The notes: generated by a model not told the origin, from the letters alone. Counted from the first letter of the stretch, positions 8,605 to 16,007 are shown. The stretch is 20,235 nt of DNA from Candidatus Methanomethylophilaceae archaeon (GCA_023230065.1 JALNYB010000015.1:1-20235); one strand, 5' to 3'. Program-made: numbers and translations.

Positions 8605-9024
8605 TCACAATGCAAATGTGGTTTTAAGTTTGGGGTCCAGATCGATAAGGTCTCTTGTTTCTTTGTATATTACCCCCATGGACCACATCTGTGTTTTGAT
8701 ATCTCTGAGTACAACATCATTGTCATCTATGTAGACCTTCTCTCCGCCTCCACAAAGATCGGAATCATACACATAAACGGTTATCTCGTCAAACGCAGTC
8801 ATGATATTCTCCACGCTTTTCATGGAGAGATTCTTAAGACTGAATATCCAAAATTTATCGTCGCCTATGATGGTGTCTATGAATTCTCCATTAACATATT
8901 TATCAAAAGTACACTTGTTTTCATCAATATTCGAAAGTACATACCTTTCAACGGATTCTTCGATCTCTTGTTTATTTGTCTGCGTAGTTTTTAATTTGTA
9001 TTCAAACCAAGAACCTATTTCCAT
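8605..9024 (-). CDS. Small soluble protein of unknown function
   Basis: I place the start at the ATG at 9024 (139 residues), because AGGTG lies six bases before it. A GTG at 9033 in the same frame is part of that ribosome binding site and is probably not a start. The protein begins MEIGSWFEYKL and is rich in beta strands and acidic residues. It has no signal peptide or membrane segment. The pattern GSWFEYKL, later SVENIMTAFDEITVYVY and then VYIDDNDVVLRDI is one I associate with uncharacterised Thermoplasmata proteins in which a small beta domain starts with GxWxxY, but I cannot name a family. It is divergent from the GNAT gene at 9165 and shares the 140-base region between them. The stop is TGA. 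Confidence 0.7.
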   Translation of the reverse strand: MEIGSWFEYKLKTTQTNKQEIEESVERYVLSNIDENKCTFDKYVNGEFIDTIIGDDKFWIFSLKNLSMKSVENIMTAFDEITVYVYDSDLCGGGEKVYIDDNDVVLRDIKTQMWSMGVIYKETRDLIDLDPKLKTTFAL

Positions 9025-9164
9025 ATTTTTCACCTTTTGAGATCATTTTCCATAAGATATGCAGGAATTGTGATGCTACGATGTTCCACTCCACCATATC
9101 CATCTCCTATTCATAGTTATAACGTTGATACCGGTCTCTGGATTTAATAAGGTAAGTGTAGAAA

Positions 9165-9791
9165 ATGTCAGATGTTGTATACAGAGAATTATTAGAAGAG
9201 GATATTCAGGACATTTGTGCCATTATAGATCAGACCTGGGATATGAACAAATATACTGAGGATCAAAAGACGGCAGAAAGTTTGTTAGAGGTCTATTTCA
9301 CATCATATATGATAAGATCCAATTTCGAAGAGGTGGCCGTTCTGGATGGAAAGGTCGTAGGTGTAATTCTCGGACGTAATGAAAGTACGTTCACCGATAA
9401 GGATTCTGAACACTATGATATCATGGGGGCTTTCAGGAAAAAGGGATTTCCGATCACTGAAAAGGAGAATATCGCTTCAAAGTATATCTCAAGGATCGAT
9501 GATGCTGACCGCCAGATGCTTAGTAAGCATGTTGGTGAGTTCGATGCGGAATTAAATTTATTTATCGTTGATGGAGAATGTCGGGGGATGGGGATCGGAA
9601 AGAAACTGTTCGCAGACTTCATACGATTCTTAAAATACAATGGTGCAAAAAATCTCTACTTGTTCACTGATGATTTCTGCAATGTGGAATTCTATGTGCA
9701 TATAGGCTACAAGATGCGTGAAAAGATAGAGGTCCATTCAAAAGAATTTGATGAAAAAGGATATTTTTATCTTTTTTCGAAAGAATTTTAA
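9165..9791 (+). CDS. GNAT-family N-acetyltransferase
   Basis: The 208-residue cytosolic protein has a full GNAT fold. The N-terminal strand-helix unit is YRELLEEDIQDICAIIDQTW. The hairpin at about 55-70 is VAVLDGKVVGVILG. A helical insert covers 80-125. The AELNLFIVDGECRGMGIGKK segment at about 128-147 contains the acetyl-CoA pyrophosphate loop R140-GMGIG-K146. The C-terminal LYLFTDDFCNVEFYVHIGYKM is the usual GNAT ending. It should transfer acetyl from acetyl-CoA to an amine, with the acceptor unknown. It is longer than minimal GNATs (about 150 residues) because of the central insert. An AAGGTAAG run upstream may serve as a weak ribosome site. A decayed paralogue lies at 5297-5892. The gene ends 53 bases from a convergent gene, with a hairpin between. 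Confidence 0.92.
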   Translation: MSDVVYRELLEEDIQDICAIIDQTWDMNKYTEDQKTAESLLEVYFTSYMIRSNFEEVAVLDGKVVGVILGRNESTFTDKDSEHYDIMGAFRKKGFPITEKENIASKYISRIDDADRQMLSKHVGEFDAELNLFIVDGECRGMGIGKKLFADFIRFLKYNGAKNLYLFTDDFCNVEFYVHIGYKMREKIEVHSKEFDEKGYFYLFSKEF

Positions 9792-9802
9792 AGAAAGTGA
9801 TG

Positions 9803-9836
9803 TCCAGTGGCCGCAATTCGTTGATGCCGCTGGACT
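9803..9836. terminator. Hairpin between two convergent genes
   Basis: GTCCAGTGGC pairs with GCCGCTGGAC through ten positions, one of them a G-U pair, around a 14-base loop. It sits between the stop of the GNAT gene and the stop of the DUF308 gene, so it can end transcripts from either side. It is GC-rich in otherwise AT-rich DNA. No strong T-run follows in either direction. Confidence 0.65.
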
Positions 9837-9843
9837 GTAGGGT

Positions 9844-10386
9844 TTATGCAAAGGTCTGTTTAAGCTTCCATCCGCCGCCTATACATGAAATACCGAGTAT
9901 TATGAGTATTACTCCTATGATCCATGTTGCTGCAACAAGTGTCTGATCCGGGAAGATGATGAATATTATGCCAAGAACGACGAATATTATACCGAACACA
10001 GATGCATATTTTCCAAAATCGAATCCTTCAACCGAGGGAGCTACTGCGAATAATAACGCAACACCAAACATGATGAAGAAGAATGCCATCATGAAGACAG
10101 CGACCGTTGCCATAAAGATCGGAAGGAACAACATGAGTGCACCGAACAAGATTTCTACTACGCCTTTAAGCATATGAAGATCAGTATCTCCGTTAATCTG
10201 ATGTGCGTTGAATATAGTTGAAAAACCGACCATGATGGTGATGATTCCTACAACCATGACATAGATCTCGATTGTCATTCCTGTCCAAATCAAGGCAAAT
10301 ATGCCGAGGATGAGAGCAAGTATGCCGAAAAGAAACATATCTTTCCACCCATTGAATTTAAGATTTTCTGTAATAATATTGTCCAT
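9844..10386 (-). CDS. HdeD/DUF308-family membrane protein
   Basis: With the start at the ATG at 10386 the product has 180 residues. That start is preceded by AGGAGAG at a normal distance; an upstream in-frame start 23 codons earlier lacks such support and would add a hydrophilic tail. The protein has six hydrophobic segments in pairs, with repeated patterns of the form GILALILGIFALIWTG and FGIIFVVLGIIFIIFPDQ. Each pair ends in a short loop with Pro or Gly, which is the DUF308 (HdeD) repeat. HdeD is linked to acid resistance in Escherichia coli; elsewhere the function is unknown. The final KLKQTFA is a cytosolic tail. It is a single gene, convergent with the GNAT gene. Confidence 0.88.
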   Translation of the reverse strand: MDNIITENLKFNGWKDMFLFGILALILGIFALIWTGMTIEIYVMVVGIITIMVGFSTIFNAHQINGDTDLHMLKGVVEILFGALMLFLPIFMATVAVFMMAFFFIMFGVALLFAVAPSVEGFDFGKYASVFGIIFVVLGIIFIIFPDQTLVAATWIIGVILIILGISCIGGGWKLKQTFA

Positions 10387-10777
10387 AATATTTACTCTCC
10401 TGACATAAGCCAGATAGAAAGATATTGAATAAGGGTTATAATAATTAGTGCCCAATAAATCATAATCAAATCAACTTACTACACACCAGACAGTTGCAAA
10501 AAATCCGTCGCATATGTTTAGATGCTGAATGATGTATCTCAGAATGATACTGATACATACTCAGTTCTAAAAGAACCACAAGATGTTATGTTTACTCATT
10601 AATTTTTATTTACGGTGAATAAATAGCCAATTTTTACAGAACTGATATCAGCATAAAGATCTATTTTATCTTTATTTTGGCTGTTAGCATTCATTATCAT
10701 CACAATATATACATGTTTTAATTTAGACACTACTTGTTCAGTTATACTTTTATTATAATTTTGTATATTCTTATGTT
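10387..10777. other. Intergenic region between divergent genes
   Basis: This 391-base stretch separates the DUF308 gene (minus) from the zinc microprotein gene (plus). It has no ORF of note. It contains an imperfect hairpin at 10532-10558 (ATGTATC-TC-AG pairing with CTGATACAT, loop of seven) and a TATA-like element at about 10748-10759 for the plus-strand gene. Confidence 0.6.
10748..10759 (+). promoter_or_regulatory. TATA-box promoter of the zinc microprotein
   Basis: TTTATTATAA is centred about 24 bases before the ATG at 10778, the distance expected for a leaderless archaeal transcript. It may drive the zinc microprotein and the two genes that follow in the same direction. Confidence 0.5.
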
Positions 10778-10879
10778 ATGTTCTGTCCCTCATGTAAAAA
10801 AGAAATCATCAACTATCCGTTCTCTATCTGTCCAGATTGCGGTGGATCGCTGATTGACAGCGAGTCATCTGATTTTTAA
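10778..10879 (+). CDS. 33-residue zinc-ribbon microprotein
   Basis: The ORF begins MFCPSCKKEI and continues with ICPDCGGSLID before a short acidic tail and TAA. The four cysteines at 3, 6, 18 and 21 form CPxC-x11-CPDC, a complete minimal zinc ribbon of the kind normally found at the N-terminus of longer archaeal proteins. Its cysteine spacing and internal CPxCG logic are hard to get by chance. It has a TATA-like box at the right distance upstream. It could be an independent microprotein or the surviving head of a longer gene that lost its remainder. The next gene in the same direction starts about 50 bases later. A role in binding nucleic acid or protein is inference. Confidence 0.6.
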   Translation: MFCPSCKKEIINYPFSICPDCGGSLIDSESSDF

Positions 10880-10929
10880 CAATGTTATTTTAGGTGTATT
10901 CTGCTATCTATTATTGGAGACATGCAGAA

Positions 10930-11232
10930 ATGGGTCGTTTATTCATGATCGAGGTCAGATATCAAATTAGATCAGGAAAGAGATCTGAATTTTATGATAA
11001 GATAAGAGAATACGGTATCGATAAAGCATCTTGTGCTGACTCTGGTAATCTGAGGTATGAATTCTTTTTACCTACAGATTCCGACAACGAGCTTTTCCTT
11101 TCTGAAATGTGGATAGATGAACCATCCCAGATCTCACACTGTGATACAGAACACTTTCAAAGAATTCAATTGCTGAAAGACGAATATGTGGAAAATATTG
11201 AACTTAAGAAATATTGGGTCGAAGAATATTGA
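10930..11232 (+). CDS. ABM-type (antibiotic biosynthesis monooxygenase-like) small protein
   Basis: With the ATG at 10930 the product has 100 residues. It reads FMIEVRYQIRSGKRSEFYDKI at the start, then NLRYEFFLPTDSDNELFLSEMW, then H-containing HFQRIQLLKD. That is the ferredoxin-like ABM pattern: strand with pGK, helix, YEF strand, E-W strand and a helix with H. The family includes quinol monooxygenase YgiN and heme-degrading enzymes, usually dimers of about 100 residues. Many members have no proven activity. I chose the ATG because GGAG lies ten bases before it. An in-frame GTG 12 codons earlier (10894) would give a longer, atypical N-terminus. It lies 41 bases before the helicase start, in the same direction, so it may be co-transcribed. 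Confidence 0.78.
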   Translation: MGRLFMIEVRYQIRSGKRSEFYDKIREYGIDKASCADSGNLRYEFFLPTDSDNELFLSEMWIDEPSQISHCDTEHFQRIQLLKDEYVENIELKKYWVEEY

Positions 11233-11273
11233 TTTTCCGTGAATAATAAATATTGAGAATAGATTGGCAAATT

Positions 11274-13919
11274 ATGGCCATATCTGCTTTAGATTCTGAT
11301 TCTGTGGATTCGGGTCTTGATTTTGTATGGAAGGTATATGACCTCTTTTCAGAGGATCACTTCTTTGCTCTGAAAGAACCTGAGGATGAAAGAAGGTATT
11401 CTGCAGATCCGGATCTTCTTTTTGAGGCCAAAGATACAGGAAAACAGTTTTGGGTAGATTGCATTTACAGGCCGTCCTTCGGAAAAAACGGAAATCTCGA
11501 CGTTTACTATGCCGATGAAGCAAAGAGACGCTTGTCATATTATGAGGTTCTTGAGGATCCAGTATTCATAGCAATAGGAGTAGGCGGTAGTGAAGACAGA
11601 CCTGAAACATTCATGTTCGGACATCTGTTTGATTTCAATCTCAATAATATGAGTTCAGGAGCTTGTAGCAGAGTAGTAACTCATCTCAGGCAAGATTTTG
11701 TGAAGAATATTGTAGAAGAATACTTCAAAAAGAAAGAGAAAATCGATTTTAAAATGCCCAAAAAAGAGGACGTACCAATACGAAATGCAGAAAATCACAT
11801 TGTGGGTGAAACCTCTGTACGAAAATATGTCAAAGATGTTCTTAAAGACCAGAAAAAGATCGCAGTTCCTGTTAAAGATTCAAGATTGGAACAGATAAAA
11901 ATGATATCTGGTAAAATAGGATTTGTGAAAGGTAATCGTCTAGATGATCAGCAGTTGGCGGCAATTGTAAGCGAAAGTATGACGCAACAGGTAATTGCAG
12001 GTGCAGGCACAGGAAAGACCACCACACTTGTTGGAAAATTCAAGTATCTTGTGAAAGTGAAGGGAGTTTCGCCTGAAAATATCTTGGTGATATCATATTC
12101 CAATAATACAGTTGATGATCTAAAGAAGACCATAGCATCAGAACTGGATGAAGGTCTTGACGACAATATTATGACAATACACGCATTGGGAAATAGACTT
12201 CTGAATAAAAGAGAATGCGTAGGTGACAGAAGAGTCAATCTTATCTACGGAATGACAATGGACCTTATCCTTAATGACAATGATGCTGCTAGACATTTTA
12301 TCGATCATGTCTCATCGATGACTGTTTTTCCATATCCTGATTATTCAATGAATCGTGAACTTATGCCAGAATCCAATCTGCGTGCTTTCTGTGATACTCT
12401 TAGCAGAAATGACATCGAATACAGATATACACGGTCCAAAGGATACGGTACAGGCCACACAGAAGCCAATATAGAGATCAATAGCCCGTTCGGAAGGAGA
12501 GTCACAGTGTGGTCTTCGGATGAGTCTGTCAAGGGTTGCGGAAAGGACCCATCGAAAGTATTCAGATTCCTAAGCGATAACAACATACCATACAAACATC
12601 TTAATGATCTGGAATATGCAAAAAGGATACTGATTATCTGGAAGAATCAAGTTTGTAACGATATCGCTGGCGTCATATCCAAATGTAAATCCACAGAGAC
12701 AGATATAGAGTATCTGAAGAAAGAGAATCTCATATTCAATGAAGATCCGTTAAAGAAGGCAGACATTGCTGGAAGATTGGACCTTATCGGAAAGATAATG
12801 CATCGTTACATAAAAGATTACAAAGAAAATGATCTTGTTGATTATGATGATATGTTGATCGAGACTGCTGATGCCCTCAGGAACGGTATGATCCCAAAGC
12901 AGCATTATGATCATGTTCTGGTGGATGAATACCAGGACGTTTCAAAAATAATGGTCAGATTGTTGTATGAATTAAGAAGATGCATGGGGTTTAAACTGTT
13001 TTGTGTGGGTGATGATTGGCAGAGCATCTATTCATTCAACGGTGGAGACATTCGTCAAATGTATGATTTCGAAGAAATCTGGACGGAATGGGGGATTTCA
13101 GAACAATACCGTATCGAAACTACATACAGATCTCCTCGGGGAATCGTCGATGTTACGAATAAATTCGTGATTAAGAATGATAAACAGATAAAGAAGACGA
13201 TAAGGAGCGGTAACGAAAGGCCGTATCCCTTCCCGATAACTCTTCTGCCTTCGCGGTATAACTATGAAATACCAAAGCAATTAGCCAATCGTTTGAATTT
13301 CATCTCCGACAGTGCATCTGTGTTCATTATAGGAAGAACACGGTTCGATGTGAATGCTCTGAAGTATGATGATCATTTTGATATCCCTCCATTGGAAAGA
13401 GATGACATGTCCGGAACTATGAAGATCATATTCAAAAAGGATATTACAGATGATGAGGGGAATATTTTGGAAATAAAAGAACAAAAGATAACTTATCTCA
13501 CGGCACATTCTTCAAAAGGACTAGAAGCAGATTACGTATTCTTACTTGCCGATAAAGATAAAAAATTATTCCCGCTTACAGTCAATGAAGATATATCATC
13601 GTTGTTCCCAATACTGAAAGAAGGCATAGAATATCCAGAGGAAAGAAGGCTCTTTTATGTCGCTATGACCAGAGCCAGAAAAGGATTGTTCATTATAACC
13701 AGATGTAAAGAAAATAATATTCATACATCAGAATCGCCGTTTGTGACTGAAATAATAAAAGATAATTTTAGAGCAATAACAGGTACGACGCCGAAATGTA
13801 CGAATTGTGGAGGCCCAATGAAGCTGGTGCACGGAAAATACGGCATATTCTATGGATGTATGAGTTTCCCTAAATGTGGTGGATCCACGATAAAGTTTAG
13901 AGAAGAAGGCCTTTATTGA
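11274..13919 (+). CDS. UvrD-type helicase with N-terminal PD-(D/E)XK-like domain and topoisomerase-type zinc ribbon
   Basis: The product has 881 residues from the ATG at 11274. Residues 1-150 form an alpha/beta domain with DPDLLFE (45-51), FWVDCIYR (59-66) and DPVFIAIGVGG. In PD-(D/E)XK nucleases this layout reads PD, then (E/D)xK in FWVECKYR; here D62-C-I64 replaces it, so the lysine is missing. The SF1 helicase follows: Walker A AGAGTGKTT (242-250), VDEYQD (550-555), VGDDWQSIYSFNGGD, YRSPRG, TAHSSKGLEADYV and RRLFYVAMTRAR (791-802). C842, C845, C862 and C868 make a topoisomerase-type zinc ribbon. It should be an ATP-driven 3'-5' DNA translocase or helicase. The start is chosen because it aligns with the paralogue at 15494 and has a TATA-like AATAAATA 26 bases before it. 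A TTG seven codons earlier is the alternative. Confidence 0.92.
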   Translation: MAISALDSDSVDSGLDFVWKVYDLFSEDHFFALKEPEDERRYSADPDLLFEAKDTGKQFWVDCIYRPSFGKNGNLDVYYADEAKRRLSYYEVLEDPVFIAIGVGGSEDRPETFMFGHLFDFNLNNMSSGACSRVVTHLRQDFVKNIVEEYFKKKEKIDFKMPKKEDVPIRNAENHIVGETSVRKYVKDVLKDQKKIAVPVKDSRLEQIKMISGKIGFVKGNRLDDQQLAAIVSESMTQQVIAGAGTGKTTTLVGKFKYLVKVKGVSPENILVISYSNNTVDDLKKTIASELDEGLDDNIMTIHALGNRLLNKRECVGDRRVNLIYGMTMDLILNDNDAARHFIDHVSSMTVFPYPDYSMNRELMPESNLRAFCDTLSRNDIEYRYTRSKGYGTGHTEANIEINSPFGRRVTVWSSDESVKGCGKDPSKVFRFLSDNNIPYKHLNDLEYAKRILIIWKNQVCNDIAGVISKCKSTETDIEYLKKENLIFNEDPLKKADIAGRLDLIGKIMHRYIKDYKENDLVDYDDMLIETADALRNGMIPKQHYDHVLVDEYQDVSKIMVRLLYELRRCMGFKLFCVGDDWQSIYSFNGGDIRQMYDFEEIWTEWGISEQYRIETTYRSPRGIVDVTNKFVIKNDKQIKKTIRSGNERPYPFPITLLPSRYNYEIPKQLANRLNFISDSASVFIIGRTRFDVNALKYDDHFDIPPLERDDMSGTMKIIFKKDITDDEGNILEIKEQKITYLTAHSSKGLEADYVFLLADKDKKLFPLTVNEDISSLFPILKEGIEYPEERRLFYVAMTRARKGLFIITRCKENNIHTSESPFVTEIIKDNFRAITGTTPKCTNCGGPMKLVHGKYGIFYGCMSFPKCGGSTIKFREEGLY

Positions 13920-14605
13920 CAACAATCGCAGAATCTACAGGAAACCTTCCCAGATTTTATTGATATCTCCGCAATCCTATCCTCATCTACTGCAGCTATC
14001 AATTCTGTATTCTTGTTACCACATGATATGCGGATGGTGTGGATGCCCTCTTCAACAGAATGGGATTCTTCACATCCATTCATTATTCTGCCCATGTCTC
14101 CGTCGATAGCTATATTCAGAGGAGTGAGAGGTGTTTTTGTGCATTTGAATGTTATCTTGAGTTTCTTCTCTTCAACAGGCTTGAATTGTTCCAAAGAGCT
14201 CATTATATGAGATTTTAGCTCTTCATTCTCTCCACAGTTTTTCAGAGCGTTGTTCCACCGGCTAACAGCCTGTTTGTAGGCTCCCTTCTCTATAGATACC
14301 CACCCTTTCACGAATAATGCCTCGGGGTTATTATCATCGATAATGAGCACTTTATCGGCGTATTCATCGGCTTTTACATGGTCATATGTTCTGAGTGCCT
14401 CTTCTGCCAATATGAGTAATTCTGTTACATCGGGGGCATATTCTACAATCGCTCTGGGTGCCTGATCAATATTCATCGATATTTTATTCCCACAGTGTTC
14501 ACAGGAACCCGTCTCTTCGGAATCGTCTATTGTGATGCTGCCTGAACAGCACGGGCATTTGAATGGTATCATAGCCATAAGATGCTGATTAAAGAGGTTG
14601 TTCAA
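13913..14605 (-). CDS. Zinc-ribbon/TPR protein with cysteine-rich tail
   Basis: The protein starts with a CPCC...CEHCG zinc ribbon (C17, C20, C35, C38 counting from the TTG). A TPR-like helical region follows at about 60-140 (LLILAEEALRTYDHVKADEYADKVL, EALFVKGWVSIEKGAYKQAV), then a beta domain to about 220, and the tail ends CRFCDCCQ. The tail could bind a second metal. Such zinc-ribbon/TPR proteins are common and mostly uncharacterised in archaea. The start is uncertain: TTG at 14605 has GGAAGGA eight bases before it, while ATGs at 14578 or 14572 would begin just before the zinc ribbon (MAMIPFKC). The last seven bases overlap the end of the helicase gene, convergently. Partner and function are unknown. 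Confidence 0.75.
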   Translation of the reverse strand: MNNLFNQHLMAMIPFKCPCCSGSITIDDSEETGSCEHCGNKISMNIDQAPRAIVEYAPDVTELLILAEEALRTYDHVKADEYADKVLIIDDNNPEALFVKGWVSIEKGAYKQAVSRWNNALKNCGENEELKSHIMSSLEQFKPVEEKKLKITFKCTKTPLTPLNIAIDGDMGRIMNGCEESHSVEEGIHTIRISCGNKNTELIAAVDEDRIAEISIKSGKVSCRFCDCCQ

Positions 14606-14833
14606 TAATGTTTTCCTTCCAGCCAGACAATATGTAGATTTTAATTGGATAATGTCGTAATAATATTATTGGCATTTATATCATAAATATTACAGACTAT
14701 ATCTGACTAGATAGATTTTTCCAGAATAGTTAACAATTGTTCATCAATAATTATTATAGCATTTCACCATATTATGAAATTATATTACTTGTAGTACAGT
14801 TTTTTAATACTCTGCCGTGAAGCTTATCGGCCT

Positions 14834-15058
14834 ATGTATCAAGATATACATGAAAACCATAAGCCAACGCTTGAAGATAAAGAGTATGAAGTATTGAGTA
14901 ACATGAGGGATCAGTCCATAACATCTATTGACGACCTTATCTCAATATATGGGAATAAACCTAACAGTTTGGTGCTCATCGAAGCAATATTGGCAAAATT
15001 AATAAATGAATATTGTAAAGATAATTTTGGAATCGGCGTGAACGAGATACGGGACTAA
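14834..15058 (+). CDS. 74-residue helical protein of unknown function
   Basis: The small soluble protein is acidic and mostly helical (LEDKEYEVLSNMRDQ, NSLVLIEAILAKLINEYC). It has no signal peptide, no membrane segment and one cysteine, and I recognise no family. Support comes from normal codon use, the absence of a better overlapping frame and a TATA-like TTTTTTAATAC about 27 bases before the ATG (14834). A 10-base palindrome AACAATTGTT lies about 95 bases upstream. It lies between the zinc-ribbon/TPR gene and the stand-alone nuclease-like domain. The stop is TAA. Confidence 0.6.
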   Translation: MYQDIHENHKPTLEDKEYEVLSNMRDQSITSIDDLISIYGNKPNSLVLIEAILAKLINEYCKDNFGIGVNEIRD

Positions 15059-15481
15059 ATAAATGGTTTATTACCTTTTCAATTGAGTTCTGCTATCAAC
15101 TGCAAATATCTAGCACATTATATGGTTATAGCATCCAACCATATGTTTATAAGATAGAAATGATATGTATGAGATACACAGGAAATGTCATGGTTTCTAT
15201 GTTGTCAAACTAAACTTTTTCCTCCAAATAAATCTTTTAACAGACTGGATATGAATACACGGTCTGTAATTCTATTTTATAAGAAAAAATTCATGATTTC
15301 ATGACTTAAAAATTATAAATGGTTCCAGATCAGATTCAACTATCATTCGAATGATCACATATTCATCCAAAATCAATGAAACATCATGTCTTATAAAGGA
15401 CTCATATTCAGACATTTATTCATATGTGTTTTATATTTTTAGATTCTTTATTGAAAAAAATGAATAAATACAATCAATAAT
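15059..15481. other. Intergenic region before the stand-alone nuclease-like gene
   Basis: This 423-base AT-rich stretch has no convincing gene. A 38-codon ORF at 15351-15467 (MITYSSKINETS...) has a TATA-like AAATTATAAAT about 30-40 bases upstream and ends 26 bases before the next gene's start. I would not annotate it as a gene. The TATA-like AATAAATA at 15463-15470 just before 15494 probably serves the downstream gene. Confidence 0.5.
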
Positions 15482-15493
15482 ATGAGTGTGACA

Positions 15494-15979
15494 ATGAGTA
15501 TTCCCGTGCATCATTTCGATACAAAAGAGGTCGGTCTGGATTTTAAGCGTAATGTTTACAATCTGTTCCCTGATGATATGTTTTTTCCTATGAGGGAACC
15601 CGTGCACGAGGATGTTAAAAAATATATTAGAGATGAGGACCCGGACATGATGTTCGAGACAATGGGTACAGGAGATCAATTCTGGGTAGATTGCACATAT
15701 CTTTCATCGTTTGATAATAACGGTAATCTGAGGCTTTACTCCCCTGATGAAGCTGAAAGACACTCACATTATTATGAATCATTAGAAGATCCTGTATTCT
15801 TAGCCATAGGTGTGGGCGGCACAACGTCGGATCCTTTCACTTTCATGTTTGGCCATGTAAGCAAATTCAATCTTAAGAAGATGGATTCTGTTGAATGCAA
15901 TAGATTGAGTACATATTTCGGATATGATATCGTTTGTGATACAATTGAAAAATATTTCGAAGAAAAAAGAGATGATTGA
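15494..15979 (+). CDS. Stand-alone PD-(D/E)XK-like domain, paralogue of the helicase N-terminus
   Basis: The 161-residue protein consists only of the domain that begins the helicase at 11274. The shared pattern is GLDF, VYxLF, FF, EP, DPDxxFE, TGxQFWVDC, NGNL, DEAxR, YYE, LEDPVFxAIGVGG and TFMFGH, roughly 40% identity by eye over about 155 residues. PD is followed by D66-C-T68, so the usual lysine of the (D/E)xK motif is missing here too. Six residues between EP and DPD are extra compared with the helicase. I chose the second ATG (15494): it aligns with the helicase start and has a TATA-like AATAAATA about 28 bases before it, while the ATG at 15482 would be too close. No signal peptide or membrane segment is present. 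A binding or regulatory role is more likely than cleavage, if the domain is inactive (inference). Confidence 0.75.
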   Translation: MSIPVHHFDTKEVGLDFKRNVYNLFPDDMFFPMREPVHEDVKKYIRDEDPDMMFETMGTGDQFWVDCTYLSSFDNNGNLRLYSPDEAERHSHYYESLEDPVFLAIGVGGTTSDPFTFMFGHVSKFNLKKMDSVECNRLSTYFGYDIVCDTIEKYFEEKRDD

Positions 15980-16007
15980 ACTATTCATCATTCATCTGGT
16001 CAATACT

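Noticed and set aside
9025..9033. GTG at 9033 as start of the small unknown protein
   Set aside because: The GTG overlaps the AGGTG that serves as ribosome site for the ATG at 9024, six bases further on.
8605..9040. Plus-strand ORFs opposite the small unknown protein (8599-8994 and 8801-9040)
   Set aside because: They are antisense shadows. The minus-strand frame has a good ribosome site and normal codon use, and the plus-strand products have no family pattern.
11272..13925. Several minus-strand ORFs inside the helicase gene
   Set aside because: All lie opposite clear helicase motifs and have no domain signal of their own.
15351..15467. 38-codon ORF upstream of the stand-alone nuclease-like gene
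   Set aside because: There is a TATA-like run upstream, but the composition is unremarkable, there is no motif and no independent support.
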